The translations under genes were made by a program, and so were the position numbers. A DNA stretch of 64,000 bases from Neolewinella litorea. Lineage in GTDB: Bacteria > Bacteroidota > Bacteroidia > Chitinophagales > Saprospiraceae. Location of the stretch: the NCBI RefSeq assembly GCF_004803465.1, contig NZ_SRSF01000002.1, forward strand, positions 372,001-436,000, in the 5' to 3' direction. Of this stretch, positions 30,419 through 39,523 are shown piece by piece. Each line of letters opens with the position of its first letter. Position 1 is the stretch's first letter. The notes beneath the pieces are model-generated. The model was not told the origin of the DNA and did no database searches. It saw nothing but the letters and a program-made list of their open reading frames with translations.

Positions 30419-31777
30419 CTAAATCGCCTGCAAAATATCGTACTGCGCAATCAGGTGCTTCCGCCCGCTGCGGTCGGTGGCCACCACCGCGGGGTTCTCC
30501 TTGGTGATGTGCCGACCCAGTTCGGAAAGCGTAAGGTCAGTACCCACCTCGGGGAAAGGCCGGCGCATGATCTCACTAATGGGACGCTCGGCATGGTCCA
30601 TCGGGTTTTGGAGCAGGAAGTTCAGGACGTCCGTTTCGGTGATCGCCCCCACTACTTCCTCGCCGTCCAGCACCGGCATCTGACTGTACTCGTGGTCTTT
30701 CATGCTTTTCAGCGCGGCGCGGACGGACTCCGCCTTGCCGATGCCAGTAAAGGAGGCCTCCTTCTTGTGGCTGAGCAGATCGCGGACGCGCAGTTCGGTA
30801 TCCAGGAAGCCCCGATCGCGCATCCAGTCGTCGTTGTAAATCTTGCCGATGTAGCGGCTGCCGTGGTCGTGGATTACCACTACTACCAGGTCGTCGGGCT
30901 TGAGCTTGTCCTTCAGCTGCAGAAGACCGGCCACCGCGCTGCCGGCGGAATAGCCTAGGAGTAGACCTTCCTCCCGCGCCAGGCGCCGGGCCATGACGGC
31001 ACCGTCCTTGTCCGACACTTTCTCGAACAGGTCGATCACCTTGAAGTCGACATTTTTGGGCAGGATGTCCTCGCCGATACCTTCGGTGATGTAGGGGTAG
31101 ATCTCCTTCTCGTCGAACTCCCCGGTTTCGTGGTATTTCTTGAAGACCGAGCCGTAGGTATCGACGCCCCAGACCTGCACGTCGGGGTTTTGCTCCTTGA
31201 GGTACAGACCGGTACCGCTGATGGTGCCACCGGTGCCTACCCCCACGACGAGGTGGGTGATCTTGCCGTCGGTCTGTTTCCAGATCTCGGGGCCGGTGCT
31301 TTCGTAGTGGGCCTTCCGGTTGCTGAGGTTATCGTACTGGTTGAACCAGAAGCTGTTGGGGATCTCCTCGCTGAGTCGTTCGGCTACGGAGTAGTAGCTG
31401 CGGGGGTCGTCGGCCGATACGTTTGTGGGGCAGACAATCACTTCCGCGCCCATGGCACGCAGGATGTCCAGCTTTTCCTTGCTTTGCTTGTCGCTGGTGG
31501 TGAAAATGCAGCGGTAGCCCTTAACGCAGCCGGCCAGGGCCAGTCCCATACCCGTGTTGCCGGAGGTACACTCGATGATGGTGCCGCCGGGCTTGAGGCG
31601 GCCGTCCGCTTCGGCGTCCTCGACCATCTTCAGGGCCATGCGGTCCTTGATGGAGTGCCCCGGGTTGAAAGTTTCCACTTTCATCAGGACGCGGCAGGGC
31701 AGCCCCTTTACCACTTTGTGGAGTTGCACGAGCGGCGTGTTGCCGATGGTCTCGAGGATGTTGTTTTTTACTTCCAT
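30419..31777 (-). CDS. Cystathionine beta-synthase with CBS pair
   Basis: A 452-residue PLP enzyme. The catalytic part (about 1-325) has the PLP lysine K44 in PGHSIKDRMALK, the substrate loop IIECTSGNTGMGLA, the phosphate-binding GVGTGGTISGTG, and GYSAGSAVAG. The last 120 residues form two CBS motifs (MKDHEYSQMPVLDGEEVVGAITETDVL and the following HITKENPAVVATDRSG). It makes cystathionine from serine and homocysteine, and may also release H2S. The length matches PLP-CBS proteins lacking the heme region of animal enzymes. Confidence 0.92.
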   Translation of the reverse strand: MEVKNNILETIGNTPLVQLHKVVKGLPCRVLMKVETFNPGHSIKDRMALKMVEDAEADGRLKPGGTIIECTSGNTGMGLALAGCVKGYRCIFTTSDKQSKEKLDILRAMGAEVIVCPTNVSADDPRSYYSVAERLSEEIPNSFWFNQYDNLSNRKAHYESTGPEIWKQTDGKITHLVVGVGTGGTISGTGLYLKEQNPDVQVWGVDTYGSVFKKYHETGEFDEKEIYPYITEGIGEDILPKNVDFKVIDLFEKVSDKDGAVMARRLAREEGLLLGYSAGSAVAGLLQLKDKLKPDDLVVVVIHDHGSRYIGKIYNDDWMRDRGFLDTELRVRDLLSHKKEASFTGIGKAESVRAALKSMKDHEYSQMPVLDGEEVVGAITETDVLNFLLQNPMDHAERPISEIMRRPFPEVGTDLTLSELGRHITKENPAVVATDRSGRKHLIAQYDILQAI

Positions 31778-31825
31778 ATTTTTTTCGTACTAACCGTCCA
31801 ACGGCTAAAACCGTCCAACGCCTAC

Positions 31826-33367
31826 TCAGTCAATTTCGATGATCTCCACCTCCAGCCCGGACTCCCGGATGAAAGAGCGCGCAATATAGTTGGCCGTCCC
31901 TTCGTCGGTGGTCGGTTGGTCGAGGTACAGCAGATACCCCTCCCCTTCGGGCTCTACGCAGTCGGACGCCGCTACGGTAACCGCCGACCCGTACAGGCGG
32001 TTGAGTTCGAGGGCCCAGGACCGCGCCGCTTCGAAGGATTCGTACCGACCGAACAGCAACAGGAACACGGGCCCATCGCGTTCGTAGAGTGGAAGACAAT
32101 CGTACTCCACCACGGCACCGCCCCGCTCGTCCAGTTGGTACCGGCGCAGGAGACCCAGGTCTTCTATCCGGTCGGTGGCGACGAGCGCCTCCTCGGGTAC
32201 GTTGACGGTGGGGTCCGCGGCGGGCACGGAATCGAGGACGTGGCGGTACTCACCCGGCTCCAGCTCCAGCGGCGGGGCGGGGGCGGAGGCCGATTCCAGG
32301 TTGTCGAGATCGGGTTCGGCGTATCGGCCGCCCTCCACCGCCAGCGGATTGTAGATGGCGTGCCAGTAAAGCCCCCACCCCAGCATGCCCACGGCAGGGA
32401 TGCCCACGATGAATACCCACCAGCCCAATTTGTAGTAGCCGGGGCGGCGGCGCAACTCGTCCGGAAAGAAACTCCGGTACAGGCGGCGCAGCCGGGCCCG
32501 CAAGAGCAGCATGCGGCGGCGGGGTTGCCGCAGCAGAGCCGGACGGCCCGGGCGGGCGGGCACCAGTGCCTGCGCGGGGGGAGCGAGCGCCAGCGGGTCG
32601 ATCGTCCCCGGCGGGGCCGGGGGGAGTTGCGGCGGGGGCGGGGTGGTCTCGGCCCGGGCCAGCCACCGCGGCAGGCGGATGCGGTCGCCGCCGAACTGGT
32701 CCACGCGGCTGGGGCTCATGACGTTGCGGACCACCTTGTCGGCTTCCACGGCCAGCATGCCGAAGCCGTACTTGACGCACTGTCGCTCCAGCTCCCGGTA
32801 CTGCCGGCGCGTCCGCCAGGTGTCGGCGGCGAAGATCTCGCTGTCGTAAGCCACCCACTGCGCGTCGGCGTAGAAGTGCTTGAACTGGTCGACGGCGTAG
32901 ATATAGCGATAGGCCTTCATGCGACTCAGCAGGGCACCCACGGCCAGCACGAGGGCCGTGAAGGACAGCAGGAGGACCGCGTAGACTTGCGGGCTACCGA
33001 ACAGCATATAGAGGTTGCGCTCCGGCACCCGCGCGCCGCCGCCCAGCCAGACAAAAGCGGCGGCCAGGACGCACGACAGGACGAAGGCGTGAATGCCAAT
33101 GCGCCAGTAGTTGACGCGGTAGAGAATCTCTTCGCGGCGGTCCAGACTCGTGGCTTCCACCGTGGCGGTGAAAAAGGTTCGGTCGGGTCGCTGGTAGGCC
33201 AGCCGGGCGTCGATGAGCACCCCCTGGTAGTAGTGCGGCTTGTCTACGATGTGGGTGCCACTGCCGCCGTACCGGGGCCGCAGCTTGTAGTGAAACCGCA
33301 GAAAATTGATGGCGAGGCCGCGGATCTGCTGTTCGGAATAGGGCATCTGTTGGCAAAAGTCGCACAT
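31826..33367 (-). CDS. Membrane protein of unknown function
   Basis: The 513-residue protein has two N-terminal membrane segments (about 95-114 and 125-147), a long cytoplasmic or periplasmic part with a Pro-rich linker (about 250-285), a third membrane segment (about 335-355), and a C-terminal region about 85 residues long in which VFLLLFGRYESFEAARSWALELNRLYG resembles a SPOR-type repeat. No enzyme motif is seen. The frame is open far upstream, but the ATG at 33367 leaves 33 bp to the divergent folP start and avoids overlap. SPOR likeness is tentative. Confidence 0.6.
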   Translation of the reverse strand: MCDFCQQMPYSEQQIRGLAINFLRFHYKLRPRYGGSGTHIVDKPHYYQGVLIDARLAYQRPDRTFFTATVEATSLDRREEILYRVNYWRIGIHAFVLSCVLAAAFVWLGGGARVPERNLYMLFGSPQVYAVLLLSFTALVLAVGALLSRMKAYRYIYAVDQFKHFYADAQWVAYDSEIFAADTWRTRRQYRELERQCVKYGFGMLAVEADKVVRNVMSPSRVDQFGGDRIRLPRWLARAETTPPPPQLPPAPPGTIDPLALAPPAQALVPARPGRPALLRQPRRRMLLLRARLRRLYRSFFPDELRRRPGYYKLGWWVFIVGIPAVGMLGWGLYWHAIYNPLAVEGGRYAEPDLDNLESASAPAPPLELEPGEYRHVLDSVPAADPTVNVPEEALVATDRIEDLGLLRRYQLDERGGAVVEYDCLPLYERDGPVFLLLFGRYESFEAARSWALELNRLYGSAVTVAASDCVEPEGEGYLLYLDQPTTDEGTANYIARSFIRESGLEVEIIEID

Positions 33368-33400
33368 AATGCGGTAATTCGCAGATAACTTGCTCCTCCC

Positions 33401-34267
33401 TTGACCTTCCAGCCCTTCTCCCTCAACTGCAATGGCCGTCTGCTGACGGTCGAACGCCCCCAGGTGATGGGCATCCTCAACGCTACGCCAGACAGCTTCC
33501 ACGCGGACAGCCGAACGGACGTGCAGGCAGCGGGCGCGGCCGCGGGTGCCATGCAGGAAGCGGGTGCCACCTTCGTGGATATCGGGGGCATGTCCTCCAG
33601 GCCGGGCGCGGAGCTGATCGAGGCCGACGAAGAGATCGAGCGGGTCATTCCCGTCATCGAAGCCGTACGGGAAGCGGCGCCGAAACTGGTCATCAGCTGC
33701 GATACGGTCTATGCGGCTACCGCCCGGGCGGCCGTGGCGGCAGGTGCGGGCATGATCAACGACATCAGTGCGGGGCAATTCGACGAGGCACTCCTGCCCA
33801 CGGTGGCGGAGCTCAATGTGCCCTACGTGCTCATGCACCTGCCGCCGGGGGCCACGCCGGCCACCATGCAGAAGTTTACGGAAAGCTACGGCGACAAGGT
33901 GGTGACACACATCTGGGACTTCCTGGCCAACCGGCTGGCAGAACTGCGCGAGATGGGGATGAAGGACATCATCCTGGACCCCGGTTTCGGCTTCGGCAAG
34001 TCACAGTCGCAGAACTACGAACTGCTCAAGAACCTCCACACCTTCCGCCACCTCGGCGCCCCGGTGCTGGCCGGCATGAGCCGCAAGGGAATGCTCTACA
34101 AACCCCTCAAAACCACCCCCGAGGGAAGCCTGGCCGCCACGGCGGCCGTCAACCTGTATGCACTACAGCAGGGCGCTTCCATCCTGCGGGTCCACGACGT
34201 CAAAGAGGGTGTGGAAGTGGTAAAACTGTGGCGCCTCCTCGGGGAAACACCGGTGGTGGGTGAGTGA
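33401..34267 (+). CDS. folP: Dihydropteroate synthase FolP
   Basis: FolP joins pterin and 4-aminobenzoate in folate synthesis. The 288-residue protein contains QVMGILNATPDSFHADS, FVDIGGMSSRPGA (the usual GGESTRPG loop with a Met-Ser variant), ISCDTVYAATA, INDISAG, YVLMHLPPG, ILDPGFGFGKSQSQNYELL and LAGMSRKGML. The start is TTG at 33401. Divergent from the membrane protein gene. Confidence 0.93.
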   Translation: MTFQPFSLNCNGRLLTVERPQVMGILNATPDSFHADSRTDVQAAGAAAGAMQEAGATFVDIGGMSSRPGAELIEADEEIERVIPVIEAVREAAPKLVISCDTVYAATARAAVAAGAGMINDISAGQFDEALLPTVAELNVPYVLMHLPPGATPATMQKFTESYGDKVVTHIWDFLANRLAELREMGMKDIILDPGFGFGKSQSQNYELLKNLHTFRHLGAPVLAGMSRKGMLYKPLKTTPEGSLAATAAVNLYALQQGASILRVHDVKEGVEVVKLWRLLGETPVVGE

Positions 34268-34352
34268 GGCGGTATGGGGTTAAGGCCTTGCTGGTCGAGA
34301 ACGGGCAACCAACTTTGCCTCCTGAACCGTGTTTTCAGTAGTCCAAGTCGTA

Positions 34353-35543
34353 ATGCCCATGCCCCAAACCACCGCCCCCGAAAAGAAAGGAATCGGTACC
34401 GTCCAGATTGTGATAGCGGTAGCGATCATGGGGATTCTGGGACTGCTGGGGTACAAGGCGCTGCGAAATTCACCGGGCGGATTTCTGGCCGGGCCCGCGG
34501 AATACGAACTGCAGTACCGGCCGGCCGATTTCAGCTACAACATCGATAACGAGACGGCCCTGGCCATCCTGCAGAACCCGCGGCGGTATCGGCGGGAGTT
34601 CAACGAACTGGTACACGATATCAATACCGACATCCTGCGCCACGTCAGCAACCGCCTGGGGCTGAACGACAGTCTGCAGCAGGCCGTCCTGGAGGAGTAC
34701 GAACTGCAGCACCCGCAGTTTGTGGATCTGTACTACAACGACTTCATGCGGCTGCGGGACACCAGCGCCGCGTTGTACGAGACGTGGTACGATGAGGGCG
34801 GACAAAAAGTGACCGAAATCTTCGAGGAGGTGGCCAGCAACTACACCTGCTTTATGCTCAACAAGGTGCTGGCCGCGGTGATCCGTACCCGCAACGGAAA
34901 CATCCTCGCGCGGGGGGCCGACGTGCAGAATCCCTGCTCCATTGCCATGGGCGAAGCCTTGCAACCGCTACTGGCCCGCATGCGGGAACGGGCGGCGATC
35001 GAAGACTTTAGCAGGAGCAAGGGGCTGTTTCAGGAGAAAGTGGAGAACGTCATCGGCGAACTGGCCACCATTGAGATCCGCGACAAAAAGGGGATCAACA
35101 AGAACCTGCAGACCACTATCTGGGGTATGAACGTATCGGAAACCGACGTGGAGATCACAGCCCTGTCCATCCTGAAGGTCGGCTTCCGGCTCAATGAGTA
35201 CTTCGACCTGCAGCTCGACGAGCAGAACAAGACAGTCAATATCACCCTGCCGGAACCCGTCATCCTCAGTCACGAAGTACTGCCCAAGGTAGAAAAACTC
35301 GACATCGGCTGGCTGCGCGAGGTGGAAGGCGTGAACATCAACGAAGGGGTCAATGCGCTGCGCGAAAACTTCCGTGAGGATGCCCTCGAGAGCAACGTCA
35401 TGGAACGCGCGAAAACGCAGGCCCAGCAACTCATGGATACCATGTTCGGGCCACTGGTCGCCAATATCGGACCGGAATACCGGCTGGTGGTGAATTTCCG
35501 CGGTGCGCCGGTGCGGGTTACCCAGGGCGAACTGGGGAAGTAG
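34353..35543 (+). CDS. DUF4230 membrane-anchored protein
   Basis: The protein of about 396 residues has one N-terminal membrane segment (about residues 15-34, VQIVIAVAIMGILGLLGY), a helical middle part, and a C-terminal DUF4230-like region (ITALSILKVGFRLNEYFDLQLDEQNKTVNITLPEPVILSHEV). DUF4230 function is unknown. Start choice among the ATGs at 34329, 34353 and 34359 is uncertain; the middle one is used. Followed by the tRNA-Arg gene. Confidence 0.72.
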   Translation: MPMPQTTAPEKKGIGTVQIVIAVAIMGILGLLGYKALRNSPGGFLAGPAEYELQYRPADFSYNIDNETALAILQNPRRYRREFNELVHDINTDILRHVSNRLGLNDSLQQAVLEEYELQHPQFVDLYYNDFMRLRDTSAALYETWYDEGGQKVTEIFEEVASNYTCFMLNKVLAAVIRTRNGNILARGADVQNPCSIAMGEALQPLLARMRERAAIEDFSRSKGLFQEKVENVIGELATIEIRDKKGINKNLQTTIWGMNVSETDVEITALSILKVGFRLNEYFDLQLDEQNKTVNITLPEPVILSHEVLPKVEKLDIGWLREVEGVNINEGVNALRENFREDALESNVMERAKTQAQQLMDTMFGPLVANIGPEYRLVVNFRGAPVRVTQGELGK

Positions 35544-35648
35544 GACCGTAAAAACGGGTGGGCTGAGGTAGATAGTCCGCGGGGTAAAGTGCTGCGCGCT
35601 TCCGTTACTTTGTCGTCTGGGGTCGGGGGCTTAATTTTGCAGCCTTAA

Positions 35649-35722
35649 GCTCCGTTAGCTCAGTTGGATAGAGCAGGAATCTTCTAAATTTCAGGTCAAA
35701 GGTTCGAATCCTTTACGGGGCA
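35649..35722 (+). tRNA. tRNA-Arg (UCU)
   Basis: A 74-nt cloverleaf: acceptor GCTCCGT/ACGGGGC with one G-T pair, D-arm GCTC..GAGC, anticodon arm GGAAT/ATTTC with loop CTTCTAA (anticodon TCT), and T-arm AAAGG TTCGAAT CCTTT. The discriminator is A; CCA is not encoded. Confidence 0.97.
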
Positions 35723-35727
35723 CTTGT

Positions 35728-35791
35728 TAGTTCGTTAGTGCTTTAGTCCTTTAGTTCGCTGAGTCTAAAGGACTAAAGCACTAACGAACTA
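35728..35791. repeat. Perfect 27-bp inverted repeat after the tRNA gene
   Basis: Arms 35728-35754 and 35765-35791 are exact complements with a 10-nt loop. Each arm is built of repeated TTAGTnC-type words (TTAGTTC, TTAGTGC, TTTAGTCC). The right arm includes the stop codon of the phenylalanine hydroxylase gene. It could end both convergent transcripts. Confidence 0.92.
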
Positions 35792-36535
35792 CTCAGCATC
35801 ACCCCACCGCTGCTCCAGCTCGTCCACGGCACCGAAGAGGCTGGCGAAGCTGTCGATCGCGAAATAGCGCATCTGTACCTTGTCGATCACGAATTGCTGT
35901 TGCATTACCTGATCGAGTTCGAAGGGCAGGATTTCCACATCCGGGTTCTCGTAGACGTGCTTGGTTTCCTGCGGACTGCTGCAGATGCCGGCTCCGTAGA
36001 CTTTCAGTTCACCGTTTTGGCGGATGACCCCGAATTCGATGGTGAACCAGTACAGCCGCTGAAGTTGGGTAATTTTCTCTTCGTCGCCCGCGTATCTCAC
36101 GCCGAGGGCGCCGAGTTTCTGGGCAAAGTCGGCGTAGTCCTTGTTGAGGTAGAGGGGGATGTGCCCGAAAATATCGTGGAACATATCGGGCTCCTCGAGG
36201 TAATCCAGCTGCTTTTCGTTGCGCAGCCAGGTGCTGGAGCAAAAGCGACGGCGGGAAAGCAATTCAAAGAATTCATCCACCGGCAAAAAGCCCTTTACTA
36301 CTTCGATGCACCAGCCGTGGGCTTCCTTGAGCGCACGGTTGAGGTCGCTGAAGCGGGGCGGGTGCTCGGGGGACAGGATTGGATAGAGCTGGTGCAGGCA
36401 ATGCAAGTACTCCGCAGCGGCAACCGGCTTGAGCGCAGCCATTTGGCGCTGGGCCAACAGTCGCCAGATGCGGTAATCGGTCGAGGTATAAGCCTGGTAG
36501 TTCTGAACCGGGGCATTGGAAGCGGTGGCGGGCAT
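35789..36535 (-). CDS. Phenylalanine 4-monooxygenase (aromatic amino acid hydroxylase)
   Basis: The 248-residue protein has the non-heme iron site of aromatic amino acid hydroxylases: DMFHDIFGHIPLY (two His ligands) and RLYWFTIEFGVIR (Glu ligand), plus YGAGICSSPQETKHV. It uses tetrahydropterin and O2 to make tyrosine from phenylalanine. The length equals the bacterial catalytic domain without the regulatory ACT part. The ATG at 36535 is used; the in-frame ATG at 36607 adds an unlike tail. Confidence 0.93.
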   Translation of the reverse strand: MPATASNAPVQNYQAYTSTDYRIWRLLAQRQMAALKPVAAAEYLHCLHQLYPILSPEHPPRFSDLNRALKEAHGWCIEVVKGFLPVDEFFELLSRRRFCSSTWLRNEKQLDYLEEPDMFHDIFGHIPLYLNKDYADFAQKLGALGVRYAGDEEKITQLQRLYWFTIEFGVIRQNGELKVYGAGICSSPQETKHVYENPDVEILPFELDQVMQQQFVIDKVQMRYFAIDSFASLFGAVDELEQRWGDAE

Positions 36536-36803
36536 GATGGTGAGATTTGTTAAGACAACGGTTGTTACCGCAACTGTAAATGTAGGTGAAAAGTTTGTGA
36601 CGCACAAGGGTCGAAATGCCGCCCGGCCAACCTGCGTAGCGGCCCGGGGGCCGGTCGGCGCACCTGCAGGAGAGAGAAGTTACGCCCGTTTGGCCGATCT
36701 ACGATAGGTGGATTCTTTTCGCCGGTACCGTAGTGGAAATTCGCAATGAAATAGGGCAACCTGCATCGGCTTCCAAACGTCTACTTATCAGACCCCTACG
36801 TTC

Positions 36804-37685
36804 ATGTTACTGAAGAAAAAAAGGCTGTATCTGCTGCTGGCGGTCCTGGTTTTTATGACCTACGCCATTTACCGGATAGAGCCTTACGTTCGTATTCAGA
36901 TGAACGACGACCAGCTCAGCGCGACGCTGTTGCGGGCCAATATCGACTACGCCGAGATCGGGTACGTACAGGGGAGCAGCCGGCGCATGCGTTTTCTGCA
37001 GATCGGTCAGGACTCTACCAAACCCCTGTTGGTATTCATCCACGGGGCCCCGTCTTCCAGTGCCTGGTGGCTGAGCATGATGCGTGACAGCTCCCTGCGC
37101 GCCGACGCCAACCTCCTGGCCATCGACCGGCCGGGCTACGGCGGCAGTGGATTGGGCCGGCCCATGACCTCCGTGCAGGAGCAGGCTGAGAACGTAGCCG
37201 CGGTCATCCAGCGGCGGCGGCTGCCGGGACAAAAAGTGGTGATCCACGGCAGCAGTTACGGAGGCACAGTGAGTGCCCGACTGGCGATGGACTTTCCCGA
37301 ACTGGTCGATGGACTGCTCTTGCAATCGGCCAGCCTGGCCCCCCGTCAGGAGTACACCTACTGGATCTCTCACCCCACCAGTCACTGGACCCTCTCCTGG
37401 ATGATGCCGAGTGGCATCAATACCGCCAACCACGAGAAGCTGGCCCACGAAGCTGAACTCCTGGACATGGCCAACGAATGGGACCACATCAACGCCAAAA
37501 CGGTCATCCTGCACGGTACCGACGACTGGCTGATCTACCCCCGCAATGCCTACTACGCCTGCGAAAAGCTGGTCAACGCCCCCCTGCTCATCCACCACAT
37601 GGTGCCCGACAAGCAACACGATCTGCTTTACACCGCCCCGAAGCTGCTCCGGCGGTACCTCCACATGTTGCTGGAGGAGGTTTAG
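36804..37685 (+). CDS. Membrane-anchored alpha/beta hydrolase
   Basis: A 293-residue protein with an N-terminal membrane anchor (about 7-22). It has an alpha/beta-hydrolase core: oxyanion loop FIHGAPSSSAWW, nucleophile elbow VIHGSSYGGTV, acid in LHGTDDWLIYP and His in PDKQHDLLY. The substrate is unknown. Its TAG stop overlaps the TAA of the convergent rarA gene (TTTAG at 37681-37685). Confidence 0.87.
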   Translation: MLLKKKRLYLLLAVLVFMTYAIYRIEPYVRIQMNDDQLSATLLRANIDYAEIGYVQGSSRRMRFLQIGQDSTKPLLVFIHGAPSSSAWWLSMMRDSSLRADANLLAIDRPGYGGSGLGRPMTSVQEQAENVAAVIQRRRLPGQKVVIHGSSYGGTVSARLAMDFPELVDGLLLQSASLAPRQEYTYWISHPTSHWTLSWMMPSGINTANHEKLAHEAELLDMANEWDHINAKTVILHGTDDWLIYPRNAYYACEKLVNAPLLIHHMVPDKQHDLLYTAPKLLRRYLHMLLEEV

Positions 37686-38959
37686 CCTCCGTATTTATTG
37701 CCCCACAGCCGCTGCAGCCGCTCGGCGATCTTGACTTCGGTCGCGTTGTTGGATTGTGGCTTGAAGAAGGCCGTGCCCGCGAGTTCGTCGGGGAGGTATT
37801 CCTGTGCGCGGAAGTTGCCGGGGTTGTCGTGACTATAGTTGTAGTCCTTCCCGTAGTCCAGTTGCTTCATCAACTTGGTGGGCGCGTTGCGCAGGTGCAA
37901 TGGGACGGGCAAGTCGCCGGATTTGCGGACGGCCTGCTGTGCCGCGCCGATGGCCTGGTAGCTGCTGTTGGATTTGGGGCTCGTGGCCAGGTACACGGTC
38001 GCCTGGCTGAGGATGATGCGCGCCTCCGGGTAGCCGACCATTTGCGCAGCCTGTGCCGCCGTGGTGGCCATTAGGAGGGCGTTGGGGTTGGCCAGACCGA
38101 TGTCTTCCGAGGCGGCAATGACGAGTCGGCGGGCGATAAACTTCAGGTCTTCCCCACCCTCGATCATGCGGGCGAGCCAGTACACGGCGCCGTTCGGGTC
38201 GCTTCCGCGAATACTCTTGATCAGGGCCGAGGCGATGTCGTAGTGCTGCTCGCCCGTCTTGTCGTAGCGGGCCATGTTCTCCTGGACCCGGCTGGTGATG
38301 TAGGCGGTATCGAGCACGACCTTGTCGCCGTTGGCGGCTTCGTGGGTCACGAGTTCCAGGACGTTGTAGAGCCGGCGCCCGTCGCCACCGGAAAAGCGGA
38401 TGAGCGTATCGTAATCTACCACTTCCACCTGCATTTTCTGCAGGTAGACGTCCTCCGCCAGGGCGCGGTCGATCATACCTTTCAATTCCTCCCGGCCCAG
38501 CGGCTGGAGTACGTACACCTGGGCCCGGGAGAGGAGGGCGGGGATGACCTCGAAGCTCGGATTCTCGGTCGTAGCGCCGATGAGTGTGACCGTGCCGGCT
38601 TCGACCGCGCCGAGGAGGCTATCCTGCTGCGACTTGCTGAACCGGTGGATCTCATCAATGAACAGGATGGGTGAGGCCGATTCGAAGAACTTGCCGCGCT
38701 TGGCCTTATCGATCGTTTCGCGGACGTCCTTCACGCCACTGTTGATGGCCGAAAGCATGTAGAACGGCACTTCGAGTTGGTTGGCTACGATGCGCGCCAG
38801 GGTGGTCTTGCCGACGCCCGGCGGACCCCACAGGATGAAGCTGGGCAGGCGGCCGGTCTCAATGGCCCGGCGCAGTACGGCTCCTTTGCCGACCAGGTGC
38901 TGCTGGCCGACGTACTCGTCAAGATTGGTGGGGCGCATTCGTTCGGCAAGGGGCTGCAT
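37682..38959 (-). CDS. rarA: Replication-associated recombination protein A (MgsA/RarA)
   Basis: An AAA+ clamp-loader-like ATPase of 425 residues that acts at stalled replication forks. Walker A GPPGVGKTTLA, Walker B LFIDEIHRFSKSQQD, sensor GATTENPSFEV and the family C-terminus (HLRNAPTKLMKQLDYGKDY and the NFRAQEYLPDEL segment) are all present. The length is standard. Confidence 0.95.
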   Translation of the reverse strand: MQPLAERMRPTNLDEYVGQQHLVGKGAVLRRAIETGRLPSFILWGPPGVGKTTLARIVANQLEVPFYMLSAINSGVKDVRETIDKAKRGKFFESASPILFIDEIHRFSKSQQDSLLGAVEAGTVTLIGATTENPSFEVIPALLSRAQVYVLQPLGREELKGMIDRALAEDVYLQKMQVEVVDYDTLIRFSGGDGRRLYNVLELVTHEAANGDKVVLDTAYITSRVQENMARYDKTGEQHYDIASALIKSIRGSDPNGAVYWLARMIEGGEDLKFIARRLVIAASEDIGLANPNALLMATTAAQAAQMVGYPEARIILSQATVYLATSPKSNSSYQAIGAAQQAVRKSGDLPVPLHLRNAPTKLMKQLDYGKDYNYSHDNPGNFRAQEYLPDELAGTAFFKPQSNNATEVKIAERLQRLWGNKYGG

Positions 38960-39523
38960 AGGAGGGGGGGGTTGGGAGGGGTAGACCGGTTTGGGATTCT
39001 GGACCTACCCGGCATCGGTCACGCAAAGAAAGGAGAAAGGACCGGCTTTGTTTGGGCGGGCGGAGCGACCGGGGGAGGCAAAATACAAACAATTTGTTTT
39101 TTAAACTTTAAGTACCTATCTTTCCCCCGGCAGCTACCCGAACGATTCAGAGTTTTCTCCCTTATTCCACTCCTGCCGTTTCCTCGCCCCTTCGGGGCAT
39201 TTACATCATAGATGGCTTCACCCACCGCATCCCGGTACCGGACGGTTGAGGGGGTCTATCGGTTAACCTCCCTTCGCCCGCCAGATGCGCGGTGCGGAAA
39301 GGCCACCGGCGTGGGCGGTGGAATGGGCGAAAGGGGGGAGTCGGCGCGGCGGCGGTCGGGTGGGTTCTCCCACCCACTCAGAGGAGCCGTCTGCCCGCCC
39401 CACCCGGGGAGGTATAAACCCGTGGACGTCAAGCAGGAAGTGTTCCCTTGGTCACCTGGGCACGGGCACTCGGAGTAGTTAAGAAGCCGGAGATATGTCC
39501 CAAACTCTACCCGTGTACACGAC
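38960..39523. other. Long GC-rich intergenic region with strong secondary structure potential
   Basis: A 564-bp gap. From about 39230 to 39480 it is packed with complementary segments: CCTTCGCCC near 39270 with GGGCGAAAGG near 39325, CCACCG/CGGTGG (about 39302-39320), GGTGGG/CCCACC around a TTCT loop (about 39360-39375), and GCCCC/GGGGC near 39187. Frames open here do not look like proteins. It may encode a structured RNA. It shows none of the universally conserved boxes of RNase P, SRP or tmRNA. Confidence 0.45.

Noticed and set aside
31130-33388. 752-codon plus-strand frame opposite cystathionine beta-synthase and the membrane protein gene
   Set aside because: It is a shadow frame caused by high GC3; the product has no domains, and the minus-strand genes have clear motifs and starts.
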